64,000 nucleotides of DNA, from assembly GCA_025358205.1 (NCBI GenBank), contig JANYKG010000042.1:1-64000 (forward strand), read 5' to 3'. Under the pieces are notes generated by a model. The model worked only from the letters and a program-made list of their open reading frames with translations, searched no databases and was not told where the DNA came from. This document shows, piece after piece, positions 36,779 to 44,530 of this stretch. Within the stretch, counting starts at the first letter, position 1; each line of letters starts with the position of its first letter. Made by a program: the position numbers and the translations under genes. The stretch comes from Armatimonadota bacterium (GTDB lineage Bacteria; Armatimonadota; UBA5829; DTJY01).

Positions 36779-37555
36779 CTAGGAAAGTCCCACAACGCTC
36801 TCAGCAAGTGATTTCAACTCCTTCTCGCAATCGTCCTTCACTTGTGTCCACAAAGGAAAGAGAACATCAAGCACTCGTCGTGTTATCTGCAGGAAGGACA
36901 GTGTATGGATAGTCAGCAGATTCATCAGCGTCGTTCCGCTATGTTGCTCACCCATCATCCCGAGCGTATTGAGCGCCTTCATTCCTGTAACAGTTCCATG
37001 CACGAATTGGCAGAGAATGTGATACATGGACAGCACATCCTCGCAGCCAGCTACAACACACAGTGTAGGAAACCCCCCGTGCCAGTTGGGTTTCTTGCTT
37101 CTGGCGAAGTCTGGACCGAACTGAGATGCCATATACTTCTCCAACTCGTCGATTTTCCAGCTTGGTTCGTGGTGCCGCATAGATTGGAGATGTCGGCTCT
37201 TGGCATGCACTTCATATCCCATGTAGTCATCGCCGAGTTCAGGCTTCTTGGCGATTGCGGATATGGCAACATCATATTCAATACAGCACCTAGCTATTGT
37301 GTAACATCCACAAATATCATTGGCCGCAGCCAAGTGCCGCAAGCTCCTCAGGCTTAGGGAGTACCGAATCCACAGGTACCAGCAAGCCTGCTTTTGGTTG
37401 TTGGTCTTGCAGTATGGCCAGAGATCCTTGACCCACCTCGACACGAAAGCATCGATTTTGGCCTGGGCGCCTTCTATGATCTCTGCAGGAACGGTGTTGT
37501 CCATACGGTCGCTGTCTCCCGAAAGATTGGTCAAGCAGGAGGAGTTGTCCGCCAT
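36779..37555 (-). CDS. DUF5677-like protein of unknown function
   Basis: A 258-residue soluble protein, mostly helical. Segments such as SLSLRSLRHLAAANDICGCYTIARCCIEYDVAISAIAK and YHILCQFVHGTVTG recall the DUF5677 family, which is often found in defence or accessory loci; identity is tentative. By eye the base composition is less GC-rich than its neighbours. The ATG at 37555 is preferred: the frame continues upstream but there it runs through the CTCCCACAC-type repeat array. It follows the NuoF-like gene and precedes the methyltransferase by 8 bases. Signs point to insertion into the hydrogenase operon. Confidence 0.65.
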   Translation of the reverse strand: MADNSSCLTNLSGDSDRMDNTVPAEIIEGAQAKIDAFVSRWVKDLWPYCKTNNQKQACWYLWIRYSLSLRSLRHLAAANDICGCYTIARCCIEYDVAISAIAKKPELGDDYMGYEVHAKSRHLQSMRHHEPSWKIDELEKYMASQFGPDFARSKKPNWHGGFPTLCVVAGCEDVLSMYHILCQFVHGTVTGMKALNTLGMMGEQHSGTTLMNLLTIHTLSFLQITRRVLDVLFPLWTQVKDDCEKELKSLAESVVGLS

Positions 37556-37566
37556 TCGTCGTGCTT

Positions 37567-37629
37567 CCAGGTGCTCCCACACTCCCACACACCCGCACTC
37601 CAATACTCCAGTACTCCAAGTGTCCCCTA
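37567..37629. repeat. CACTCCCACAC / AATACTCC-type array ending on the hydB stop
   Basis: Degenerate 7-bp CACTCCC and ATACTCC units fill the gap between the NuoF-like gene and the DUF5677-like gene. They end at the TAG stop of the NuoF-like gene (37627-37629). Confidence 0.5.
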
Positions 37630-39417
37630 CTTCTTCTCTATCGCCTCGAATCTGCACCGCTGGAAGCACTGGCCGCAGCGAATGCACCGGCTCTGGTCAA
37701 TCTCGTGTATCTTCTTCGGCTCGCCCGCGATGCAGTTCACCGGGCAGACCCGCGCGCACGCCGTACACCCGACGCAGTTCTCCGGCTTCACAAAGTACCT
37801 GAGCAACGCCAGGCACGCACCCGCCGGACACCGCTTCTCGTTGATGTGCGCCTCGTACTCGTCCTTGAAGAACCTGAGCGTGCTCACAACCGGGTTCGGC
37901 GCCGCCTGCCCCAGCCCGCAGAGCGACGAACGCTGAACCGTGTGGCACAACCGCTCCAGCTTCCAGATATCATCCGGCACGCCGTTGCCCTCGGTGATGC
38001 GAGTCAGTATCTCCAGCAGGCGCTTCGTTCCCTCGCGGCACGGCGTACACTTGCCGCATGACTCGTCCTGAGTGAACCCCAGGAAGAACTTCGCCACGTC
38101 CACCATGCACGTGTCTTCGTCCATAACGATCAGGCCGCCGGAGCCCATCATGGAGCCCGCCTGTTTCAAGGATTCGTAGTCCACCGGCAAATCTAGGAAC
38201 TGCTCGGGTATGCACCCGCCGGAGGGCCCGCCGGTCTGCGCGGCCTTGAACTTCTTGCCGCCCGATATTCCGCCGCCGATGTCAAAGATTATCTCGCGCA
38301 AGGTCGTGCCCATCGGGACTTCCACCAGGCCGGTGTTCTCCACCTTGCCTGCCAGCGCGAAGACCTTCGTCCCTTTGCTGCCGTCCGTGCCGATGTTGGA
38401 GAACCACTCCGAGCCGTTCAGGATGACCGCCGGGACGTTCGCCCAGGTCTCCACGTTGTTGATGAGCGTCGGTTTGCCCCAAACGCCTTCCACGGACGGG
38501 TAGGGGGGTCTGGGCCTGGGCATGCCGCGACGACCCTCTATGCTGTGGATGAGCGCCGTCTCCTCGCCGCAGACGTACGCACCCGCGCCCAGGCGGATGT
38601 CTATGACAAAGTCAAACCCGGAGCCGAGGATGTTCTTGCCGAGAAGTCCGTAGCTCTCGGCCTGCGCTATTGCCTGCCGAAGCCGTTTGATGGCAAGGGG
38701 ATACTCCGCACGGATGTAGACATAGCCCACGCTCGCGCCCACTGCATACCCGCCAATGATCATCCCTTCGAGGATGCTGTGCGGGTCGCCCTCAATGGCC
38801 GTGCGGTCCATGAACGCGCCGGGGTCGCCCTCATCAGCGTTGCAGATCACGTACTTCGGTTCGCCCTCCGCCTCGGCGGTGAGCTTCCATTTCACGCCGG
38901 TGGGATATCCGCCGCCGCCTCTTCCGCGCAATCCGGCCTGGGTGACCGTGTCTATGACATCGTTCGGTGTCATAGTGTCTAGGACACGCGCCAGGGCGTC
39001 GTAGCCCTTGACCTCCAGGTAGTCCTCGATGCTTTCGGGGTCAATCACGCCGCAGTTGCGCAGAGTAATACGTAGTTGGTCGCCAAAGAAGTTCGAGTCG
39101 CCGAGCACGCGGATGCGCCGTCTATCTATGCCGTCCTTGCTGATCAGCCGCTCGACCGGTTTGCCGCCCTTGAGGTGGCTCTTTACGATCTCCGGCAGGT
39201 CTTCCAGTGTGACATGCGCATACACGGTCTCGTTCGGATAAACGATGACCACCGGGCACTGACCGCACAGCCCGAAGTAGACCGCCTCCATTACGCGAAC
39301 CTTCTCCTGCAGGCCGTTCTTAACTATCAGCGACTGCAGCTCGGGCGCCAGGCACTTCGCCTTGCCCGTGCAAGCCGTTCCGCCGCAGACCAGTACGTGT
39401 TTCATTGTGTCAGACAT
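37627..39417 (-). CDS. hydB: NuoF-like flavoprotein subunit of an electron-bifurcating hydrogenase
   Basis: A 596-residue HydB-type subunit. An N-terminal thioredoxin-like ferredoxin domain (VCGGTACTGKAKC, FGLCGQCPVV) is followed by the NuoF core: the NADH site GLRGRGGGGYPTGVKW, the FMN site ICNADEGDPGAFMDR, and GAGAYVCGEETALIHSIEG. The [4Fe-4S] motif is ESCGKCTPCREG near the end of that core. A C-terminal two-cluster ferredoxin domain (CVGCTACARVCPVNC and CIRCGQCFQRC) is typical of HydB but absent from complex I NuoF. It binds NAD(H) and splits electrons between NAD and ferredoxin in studied relatives. The ATG at 39417 with AGGAA 9 bases upstream is chosen over 39447. Confidence 0.95.
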   Translation of the reverse strand: MSDTMKHVLVCGGTACTGKAKCLAPELQSLIVKNGLQEKVRVMEAVYFGLCGQCPVVIVYPNETVYAHVTLEDLPEIVKSHLKGGKPVERLISKDGIDRRRIRVLGDSNFFGDQLRITLRNCGVIDPESIEDYLEVKGYDALARVLDTMTPNDVIDTVTQAGLRGRGGGGYPTGVKWKLTAEAEGEPKYVICNADEGDPGAFMDRTAIEGDPHSILEGMIIGGYAVGASVGYVYIRAEYPLAIKRLRQAIAQAESYGLLGKNILGSGFDFVIDIRLGAGAYVCGEETALIHSIEGRRGMPRPRPPYPSVEGVWGKPTLINNVETWANVPAVILNGSEWFSNIGTDGSKGTKVFALAGKVENTGLVEVPMGTTLREIIFDIGGGISGGKKFKAAQTGGPSGGCIPEQFLDLPVDYESLKQAGSMMGSGGLIVMDEDTCMVDVAKFFLGFTQDESCGKCTPCREGTKRLLEILTRITEGNGVPDDIWKLERLCHTVQRSSLCGLGQAAPNPVVSTLRFFKDEYEAHINEKRCPAGACLALLRYFVKPENCVGCTACARVCPVNCIAGEPKKIHEIDQSRCIRCGQCFQRCRFEAIEKK

Positions 39418-39447
39418 AAGATGCTGTTCCTTCGAAGTGATGGTCAC

Positions 39448-39516
39448 GGTTTCCGGTTTCCGGTTTCCGGTGTCCGTGATCCCGCAATCCGTAACCTGAC
39501 ACCCGCAACCGGATTG
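39448..39516. repeat. CGGTTTC heptamer array with inverted counterpart
   Basis: Three and a half CGGTTTC units (39448-39473) face an inverted GACACCCGCAACCGG arm (39496-39512). The arms span the gap from the ferredoxin gene stop to the NuoF-like gene. Confidence 0.55.
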
Positions 39517-39876
39517 TCAGCTCACCGCCCACTCCGTGATGGGTTCGTTATTCTGAATATGCTGCTGGACGATGCGGCGCGCCTTGTCTGGGGTCACCTG
39601 GTAGTAGAGCACAGGCGCCTCGCCGTGCCGGTTAACCTGCACCAGCGGTTCCAGGTTGCACCTGCCCGAGCAGCCGGTCTCCGCCACCATCACACCTTTG
39701 ATCTTTCGCGCGGCGACCTCCTGCTTAAGCGCGTCCACCACCAGCCGCGCCCCGGCGGCCACCCCGCACGTCGCTGTGCCGACTATTATCTTGGCCGTGA
39801 TCTCGGAATGCCGTTTCTTCCGGGCCGTCTCAGCTTTCTTCTTCACCTGCGCCAAGGCTTTCCGCGCGGTTTCCAA
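39517..39876 (-). CDS. Thioredoxin-like [2Fe-2S] ferredoxin, first gene of the hydrogenase operon
   Basis: A 119-residue protein of the HydD/NuoE-C-like ferredoxin type often encoded beside HydB. KIIVGTATCGVAAGARLVVDALKQEV and VMVAETGCSGRCNLEPLVQV carry three conserved Cys (ATC, TGC, GRC). The fourth ligand expected for a thioredoxin-like [2Fe-2S] cluster is not obvious, as in some close relatives. A TTG start at 39876 is chosen because GGAGG lies 7 bases upstream and homologues begin LETARK-like; the longer frame runs through an inverted repeat. A 5' stem-loop is at 39900-39963. Confidence 0.8.
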   Translation of the reverse strand: METARKALAQVKKKAETARKKRHSEITAKIIVGTATCGVAAGARLVVDALKQEVAARKIKGVMVAETGCSGRCNLEPLVQVNRHGEAPVLYYQVTPDKARRIVQQHIQNNEPITEWAVS

Positions 39877-39899
39877 TGTTCCGCCTCCATCCAAAAGTT

Positions 39900-39963
39900 G
39901 AGGGATTCCAGCCAGCACTGTACACGAACACCATGAATAATCCAGGCTGGCAGAGAATCCCTC
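39900..39963. other. Long stem-loop upstream of the hydrogenase operon
   Basis: Arms 39900-39916 and 39946-39963 are imperfect reverse complements (GAGGGATTC and CCAGC blocks) with a 29-base loop. It lies between the membrane-protein stop (39996) and the ferredoxin start (39876), so it may end one transcript or shape the leader of the other. Confidence 0.5.
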
Positions 39964-39995
39964 GTCATGTCTATCTATACCGCAAATGCCAAGCC

Positions 39996-40751
39996 TCAAA
40001 CCGCCGGTGGTGTGCTGCTATCAACAACCGGCGGAGGCGCCATCTGCCCGCTGAGGTCGTTGTACGCCACAGCCAGCAGCGCATAGTAGAACCCTGCACT
40101 GAACAACACGCCCACACAGCAGGCAATCATTCCTACGCTGCTTGCAAGCCCTGCCACCAGGGCGAAGAGCGCCGCCCACCAGAAGTTGCCCTTGATAATA
40201 TCAAAACTCTTGCCCATAGCGGAGTTGCCGGTCGCACCCGACTCAGACAGAGAGAATGCAGCGAATATGCCCCATAGTCCCACCACCATATACAGAGGAA
40301 GCAGTATCCACGCCAGAGGAAACAGTGAGGGCAGTAGGCCGAACCCGGTAGATATGAGACCGATCACGAAGCTGGCCGGCCACTTCTTGAAGCCTGTCCA
40401 CAGCAGATCCCAACCGAATACGCCGGTCCGCAAGGCTTTCATCGCAACAGCAGCGATACCGACGATCAGCGGAGTAGATAATGCCGCGCCGAATAGCCAT
40501 GATCCCAACACCACTAGCGCCTGTGAGGCGGTGGGTACCAGGGGGAACGGATTCGTGTTCTGCGGGGGATGCCGCAGCGCGTCCATTGTCGAGATAATAC
40601 CGGATGCTCCACCAATCAGCATGGCCGGCACCGCCACAACGAGCGCCAGCAGGATGAACTCCCACATGTGCGGCTTGAACAGGTTCCACGCGTCGGTAAA
40701 CCATTTTCCCAGATCGTAGTTCAGCTTCTTCGGTTGCGCCCAGTTTTCCAT
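39996..40751 (-). CDS. Polytopic membrane protein of unknown function
   Basis: A 251-residue integral membrane protein with about six helices (for example FILLALVVAVPAMLIGG, ALVVLGSWLFGAAL, LPSLFPLAWILLPLYMVVGLWGIFAAF and ALFALVAGLASSVGMIACCVGVLFSAGFYYALL). It resembles DUF4013 / glycerophosphodiester-phosphodiesterase membrane-domain proteins, tentatively. The tail is Pro/Ser-rich and cytoplasmic. GAGGAGG lies 6 bases before the ATG at 40751, preferred over the ATG eight codons upstream. Two hairpin-rich blocks precede it. Confidence 0.75.
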   Translation of the reverse strand: MENWAQPKKLNYDLGKWFTDAWNLFKPHMWEFILLALVVAVPAMLIGGASGIISTMDALRHPPQNTNPFPLVPTASQALVVLGSWLFGAALSTPLIVGIAAVAMKALRTGVFGWDLLWTGFKKWPASFVIGLISTGFGLLPSLFPLAWILLPLYMVVGLWGIFAAFSLSESGATGNSAMGKSFDIIKGNFWWAALFALVAGLASSVGMIACCVGVLFSAGFYYALLAVAYNDLSGQMAPPPVVDSSTPPAV

Positions 40752-40796
40752 GAATGTCCTCCTCTGAAAATGCAAAGCATTTTCGCTCCCATCGCA

Positions 40797-40900
40797 GTGA
40801 GACTGACAGCGCCGTCCGCCGAGGCGGACAGTGCGAGAATCTCACCAGCGATTCCCTGAATCTGTAATGCGAGATGGATGGCCAAACTGCCATCCATCTC
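40797..40900. other. Two stem-loops between membrane-protein and DUF4190-type genes
   Basis: One stem at 40797-40845 has GTGAGA/TCTCAC ends and a perfect GTCCGCC/GGCGGAC core. The second at 40871-40900 is a perfect 12-bp stem with a 6-base loop. They sit after the stop at 40934 and before the start at 40751 on the minus strand. No T-run follows, so terminator or processing element is undecided. Confidence 0.6.
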
Positions 40901-40933
40901 ATCAGACAATCATACCGCCTGAAAGTTTCATCC

Positions 40934-41713
40934 TCAAGGCGCGGGTGGCGGCTGGGATGGATTCGGAGTAAAGGCCGGCCCTGGATTGAAGTTCAGCCCG
41001 CCGATTCCGCTCTCAGAAATATAAGTCACATGGCCGTCTGCAAAGCCCACATTTTGCTTATCGCGATGCCTTGCCGGGGTGGGAAAAAGCTCCGGGCCGC
41101 CGTACTGGTTCACACCAGGCACGGATTCGAAGATGAGCGCAGTCTCGGACGGCATGGCCACATCAGCCGACTTCTTGCCGTCCATCTGGGCATTCATGGC
41201 GTATCCCGGCAGCGTGCCATCCTCTTTCGGACAAACCATTATCTTTGGATTCTTTGTGTACGGCGCTATCGCTTCGTTCCAGTTCGCCGCCATCGGATAG
41301 GCGTTGTCCCAGTCCTGGGTGTACATCTGCACCGCTATGCTGATCTGTTTCAGGTTGTTCATGCAGTTCGTCTCCTGCGCGGCGTCTCTGGCCCGTGCAA
41401 AGACAGGAAAGAGAATCGCGGCGATGAAGGGAACGAACAGCAGGCTTATTGCGCTGATGATGGTCCCGGCGAGCGCAAGCCCCTGGCCCCTAAGCCTCGT
41501 GGGGTTTTTGCCGATCTGCACGAGCGCGATGATGCCTAGTATCAGGCCGGGCAGCCCAAGGCATAGCACCCCCAGAACCAGTGACGCTATCGCCATGCCG
41601 CTGGTCCTGGGCGGCTGTCCCGGCCCAGGCTCCGGTTGCGCAGTTGCTACCCCTATGGGCGGCTGGGGAGGCGGCTGTTGTACTTCAGATTGATTATTCT
41701 TTTCCTCGTCCAT
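40934..41713 (-). CDS. DUF4190-type membrane protein with DUF1559-like C-terminus
   Basis: A 259-residue protein. The N-terminus is Pro/Gln-rich (QPPPQPPIG), followed by a two-helix DUF4190-like unit (MAIASLVLGVLCLGLPGLILGIIAL and LALAGTIISAISLLFVPFIAAILF). A pseudopilin-like region then reads ETNCMNNLKQISIAVQMYTQDWDNAYP, IMVCPKEDGTLPGYAMN and GGPELFPTPARHRDKQNVGFADGHV (H-x9-DG box). GGAGG is 7 bases before the ATG at 41713. It is a paralogue of the genes at 41886 and 32736. Probably cell-surface-anchored, function unknown. Confidence 0.82.
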   Translation of the reverse strand: MDEEKNNQSEVQQPPPQPPIGVATAQPEPGPGQPPRTSGMAIASLVLGVLCLGLPGLILGIIALVQIGKNPTRLRGQGLALAGTIISAISLLFVPFIAAILFPVFARARDAAQETNCMNNLKQISIAVQMYTQDWDNAYPMAANWNEAIAPYTKNPKIMVCPKEDGTLPGYAMNAQMDGKKSADVAMPSETALIFESVPGVNQYGGPELFPTPARHRDKQNVGFADGHVTYISESGIGGLNFNPGPAFTPNPSQPPPAP

Positions 41714-41826
41714 GATGTATCCTCCAGAAAGGTGATGCGGTTCCGGCAAAATGCCGAATCTGCCACTAGCACAATACTACCCTTTTATTGTCTGAAATTC
41801 CTGCACGAACGTTGAAACCGCTCATC

Positions 41827-41884
41827 GGTAGCGCCGGCATCTTGCCGGCTTTGTCCGGAATGCCGCCGAGACGGCGGCGCTACC
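41827..41884. repeat. 58-bp REP/BIME-like palindromic element, copy 1
   Basis: A compound element bounded by GGTAGCGCC and GGCGCTACC. It holds two hairpins, GCCGGC-based (left) and GCCGCC-based (right). It starts 2 bases from the stop of the gene at 41886 and has a second copy at 42952-42998. Confidence 0.7.
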
Positions 41885-41885
41885 C

Positions 41886-42938
41886 TCATTCAGGAAACCA
41901 ACCCTCATAGCCGTGAGTATTGCCAAAATGATCCTTCGTCCACTCGGCCGCTCTAAGATTGAGTATCTGATACGGCTTGGCATGACCGTCCGCATAGAGG
42001 ACATTCATGACGTCTTCGTGCGCCATCTGGGCTTCTTCGCCCTGCGTGACCGCATACCCGCACGGCGTGTCCCATACAATCGGCGCATCCGCAGTCTTGT
42101 CGCACACCTCGGGGGAGTGCCCGGAGACCACTATCGTGCCTTGGTTCTTGCCGGAGTTGTCAGTGATCACGGCATTGAACCAGTATGAGGTGAGTGGGTC
42201 GTTCTCGAACAGCAGTCCGTCAATGGTAGAACCATCCGGTGCGGCAAGAACTCCCAGCCCGTCCGGATTGTTCTTGCCATGGATGTCAGGGCATTTGGTT
42301 CCGTTGTAGATGAAACCCCCGTGCCGATTCTGCCAGTAGTACACCACACCCGGATGTTTGCCGCCCATCGCCCAAGAGGCATCCTGCTCAAGCGCTGGGC
42401 ACCAGAAGATCTTCTTGCTCTTTGCATACACGCCCAAAAGGTCCTGCATCCACCGCCGCTCGCCACCTGTGGAGTTCGTCCGATAGTTCCATGTCTGTCC
42501 CATCGCCTCCTCAAACGCTCGTCCGGGACCGGACACGAGCGGATACTTGTCGTCCCAGTCAGTCTGATAGAGACTGATTCCAGTCCCGATCTGCTTCAGG
42601 TTGTTCAGGCAGTTGCTCCTCCTTCGTGGCGGATGACCAACTCGGAGCAAGAACGGCGTAATGATCAACACTGTAAGGATGAACATAGGGATGGCCCCCA
42701 CCAAGGCCATTGCCCGACCCTTCGTTGTATCTCGATTTCTGGCTATGTCAACGAACGCTACTATGCCGCATATGAAACTGAGAGGAGGAAACGCAGAGAG
42801 GCAAAACAGAAAGAGTCCGGCGGTATCGACGGCAAACTCGACGTAACTAAACAACGCAATCAGCACGACTTCTACGATGGCTATCGAGAATGATGCAATC
42901 GCCCACCTGCTGTTTGTCCGTGATTGTTGCTGTTCCAT
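41886..42938 (-). CDS. DUF4190-type membrane protein with DUF1559-like C-terminus (divergent paralogue)
   Basis: A 350-residue protein with the same plan as the neighbour at 40934. Three or four hydrophobic helices cover about residues 15-105 (ASFSIAIVEVVLIALFSYVEF, ALVGAIPMFILTVLIITPFLL). NCLNNLKQIGTGISLYQTDWDDKYP and MNVLYADGHAKPY (DG box) mark the pseudopilin-like part. A long insert, Trp- and Asn-rich, lies between. Two ATGs are adjacent; GGGAGG fits the second (42938) at 6 bases. The gene is bracketed by the two copies of the palindromic element at 41827 and 42952. Confidence 0.78.
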   Translation of the reverse strand: MEQQQSRTNSRWAIASFSIAIVEVVLIALFSYVEFAVDTAGLFLFCLSAFPPLSFICGIVAFVDIARNRDTTKGRAMALVGAIPMFILTVLIITPFLLRVGHPPRRRSNCLNNLKQIGTGISLYQTDWDDKYPLVSGPGRAFEEAMGQTWNYRTNSTGGERRWMQDLLGVYAKSKKIFWCPALEQDASWAMGGKHPGVVYYWQNRHGGFIYNGTKCPDIHGKNNPDGLGVLAAPDGSTIDGLLFENDPLTSYWFNAVITDNSGKNQGTIVVSGHSPEVCDKTADAPIVWDTPCGYAVTQGEEAQMAHEDVMNVLYADGHAKPYQILNLRAAEWTKDHFGNTHGYEGWFPE

Positions 42939-42951
42939 CATGTTCCTCCCA

Positions 42952-42998
42952 GGTAGTGTCGGCATATTCCGGAATGCCGCCGGGACGGCAGCGCTACC
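42952..42998. repeat. Palindromic element, copy 2 (47 bp, internal deletion)
   Basis: Same ends and right hairpin as the element at 41827-41884, in the same orientation, but missing about 11 bases of the left hairpin/centre. It lies between the ribosome site of the gene at 42938 and the stop of the methylase at 43005. Confidence 0.65.
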
Positions 42999-43004
42999 AT
43001 GTTA

Positions 43005-44432
43005 TTACACTATAATCGCCCGCAAATCCTCTATATCTACGCCGAAGAGCTTGCAGACTAGACAATCAAGCTCGTCTTGGGAAGACGAACCGGCCCCAGC
43101 AAGGCTCACTAGGCGGTCGTGCAGCGCGCGGCAGAGAGGATCGGAGAGGTCAGGCAGGGGGAAGGGGATGCGCTCCAGGTCCGCTATCTTCGCATGGGCG
43201 ATGGTACGCGGGTTGGTCAGGCACCTCGCCTTGTAGTAGACATCCATCAGCCGCGAATTCAGCACGCCCAAGATGAACCGCCAATCCCACTCCACGCACT
43301 TGTTGAAGAGGAAATAAAGCGACTGCTCCGGGTACATGCCGGAGTCATCATACGCCGCGATCAGCTGGGAACCCGTCTTGCGGATGAGGATCTTCGGTGA
43401 CGCGCCCAGCTTCGCCGGGTCACGAGTCCGCCCGGTCAGGTTCTCGGCGCGGAACTCGAACCAGTACCGCTTGCGCACGGCATACCGCTTGATGCTGTCG
43501 CCCTTCAGCACGGGTATCTGCGCGTCGGAAACCCGCGCGTCGGTGATCAGCTCGGACCTGCCGCCGAACCCGGAGGTGATCTCGCAGACGCCCCCAAGCC
43601 GCCCGGGGAGCGACTCCATCTGCCTGATAATGCGCGTGATTCGCGGGTCCTCCGTGGGCCGAAACTCGCAGCCGGTACTCAGCATCTCGGACTGCGCAAT
43701 GGTTGACGACGCCCCTCTCCAATCGCGGATTTCGGTCACTGTGTCCGGCCCAGGCGCGCCCTTCCTGCAGACGAAAACGAGGGTGTCCGCTACCACGCCT
43801 GGGAAGGGGATGCCGTGTACCAGCAGCAGAAGCTCGGTCTCCGCAAGAAGCCTGCGCCGCAGGTACTCGAACTGCCGGTTGAACCCAAGTCGGTCCGGCA
43901 CGATGAACGAGAAGTAACCGCCGGGCCGAGTCAGCTCCAGTCCGAGCGAGATGAAGTACTCGAAGGTGTTCGGCAGGTAGGAGTTGCCGCCGAACCGCCC
44001 GCGCAGACGCTCGACCTCCGCCTTGGTGTATGCGCCGAGTCCGAACCGCCCGCCGAGCGACACCCACGGCGGGTTGCCGATCACTGCGTCGAACCCACCC
44101 CGCGCCATGATATCGGGGAACGCCTTGCGCCAGTCCACAACGAGCAGGCTGTCACCATGCACCAGGTCCGCGCATTCACCAAGACAACCCCGAGCAGCCT
44201 CAAGCGCAACTTCATCCACATCTGCGCCGTATAAGTGAGTGGGAGCGGAGCCGACCTGGGTAAGAAAGTCACGCGCGCCCAGTAGAAACGCGCCAGCCCC
44301 GCACGCGGAATCGAGCACGGCAAGGCGAGACGGATCGGCGGACTCACGGCACAGTCTGCCTACCGTGTTCTCGACGATCAGACTTACGATTTCGCTTGGC
44401 GTGTAGTATGCGCCTCGGGGGTCAGCGTGCAT
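43005..44432 (-). CDS. N6-adenine DNA methyltransferase, type II (TaqI/Eco57I-like), no partner nuclease seen
   Basis: A 475-residue methylase. Motif I is VLDSACGAGAFLLGARDFL, motif II-like LYGADVDEVALEAA, motif IV GNPPWVSLGG (NPPY/W type, N6-adenine specific). The C-terminal half (about 260-470) is a target-recognition domain with ILIRKTGSQLIAAYDD and YFLFNKC. It is too short for a type IIG fused enzyme (about 900-1000 residues), and the adjacent genes are not endonucleases. Either solitary or a remnant. The ATG at 44432 is used; a GTG five codons upstream is possible, and neither has a clear ribosome site. Divergent from the next gene. Confidence 0.85.
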   Translation of the reverse strand: MHADPRGAYYTPSEIVSLIVENTVGRLCRESADPSRLAVLDSACGAGAFLLGARDFLTQVGSAPTHLYGADVDEVALEAARGCLGECADLVHGDSLLVVDWRKAFPDIMARGGFDAVIGNPPWVSLGGRFGLGAYTKAEVERLRGRFGGNSYLPNTFEYFISLGLELTRPGGYFSFIVPDRLGFNRQFEYLRRRLLAETELLLLVHGIPFPGVVADTLVFVCRKGAPGPDTVTEIRDWRGASSTIAQSEMLSTGCEFRPTEDPRITRIIRQMESLPGRLGGVCEITSGFGGRSELITDARVSDAQIPVLKGDSIKRYAVRKRYWFEFRAENLTGRTRDPAKLGASPKILIRKTGSQLIAAYDDSGMYPEQSLYFLFNKCVEWDWRFILGVLNSRLMDVYYKARCLTNPRTIAHAKIADLERIPFPLPDLSDPLCRALHDRLVSLAGAGSSSQDELDCLVCKLFGVDIEDLRAIIV

Positions 44433-44530
44433 GGGTTCAGTATGCACGGGCGAACGGAAGATGTCAACCCGGGTCCGCAGAAAAGCTTCAGGCAGCAGGA
44501 ATGCGCAAAATGGTGGAGAACACTGACGAT

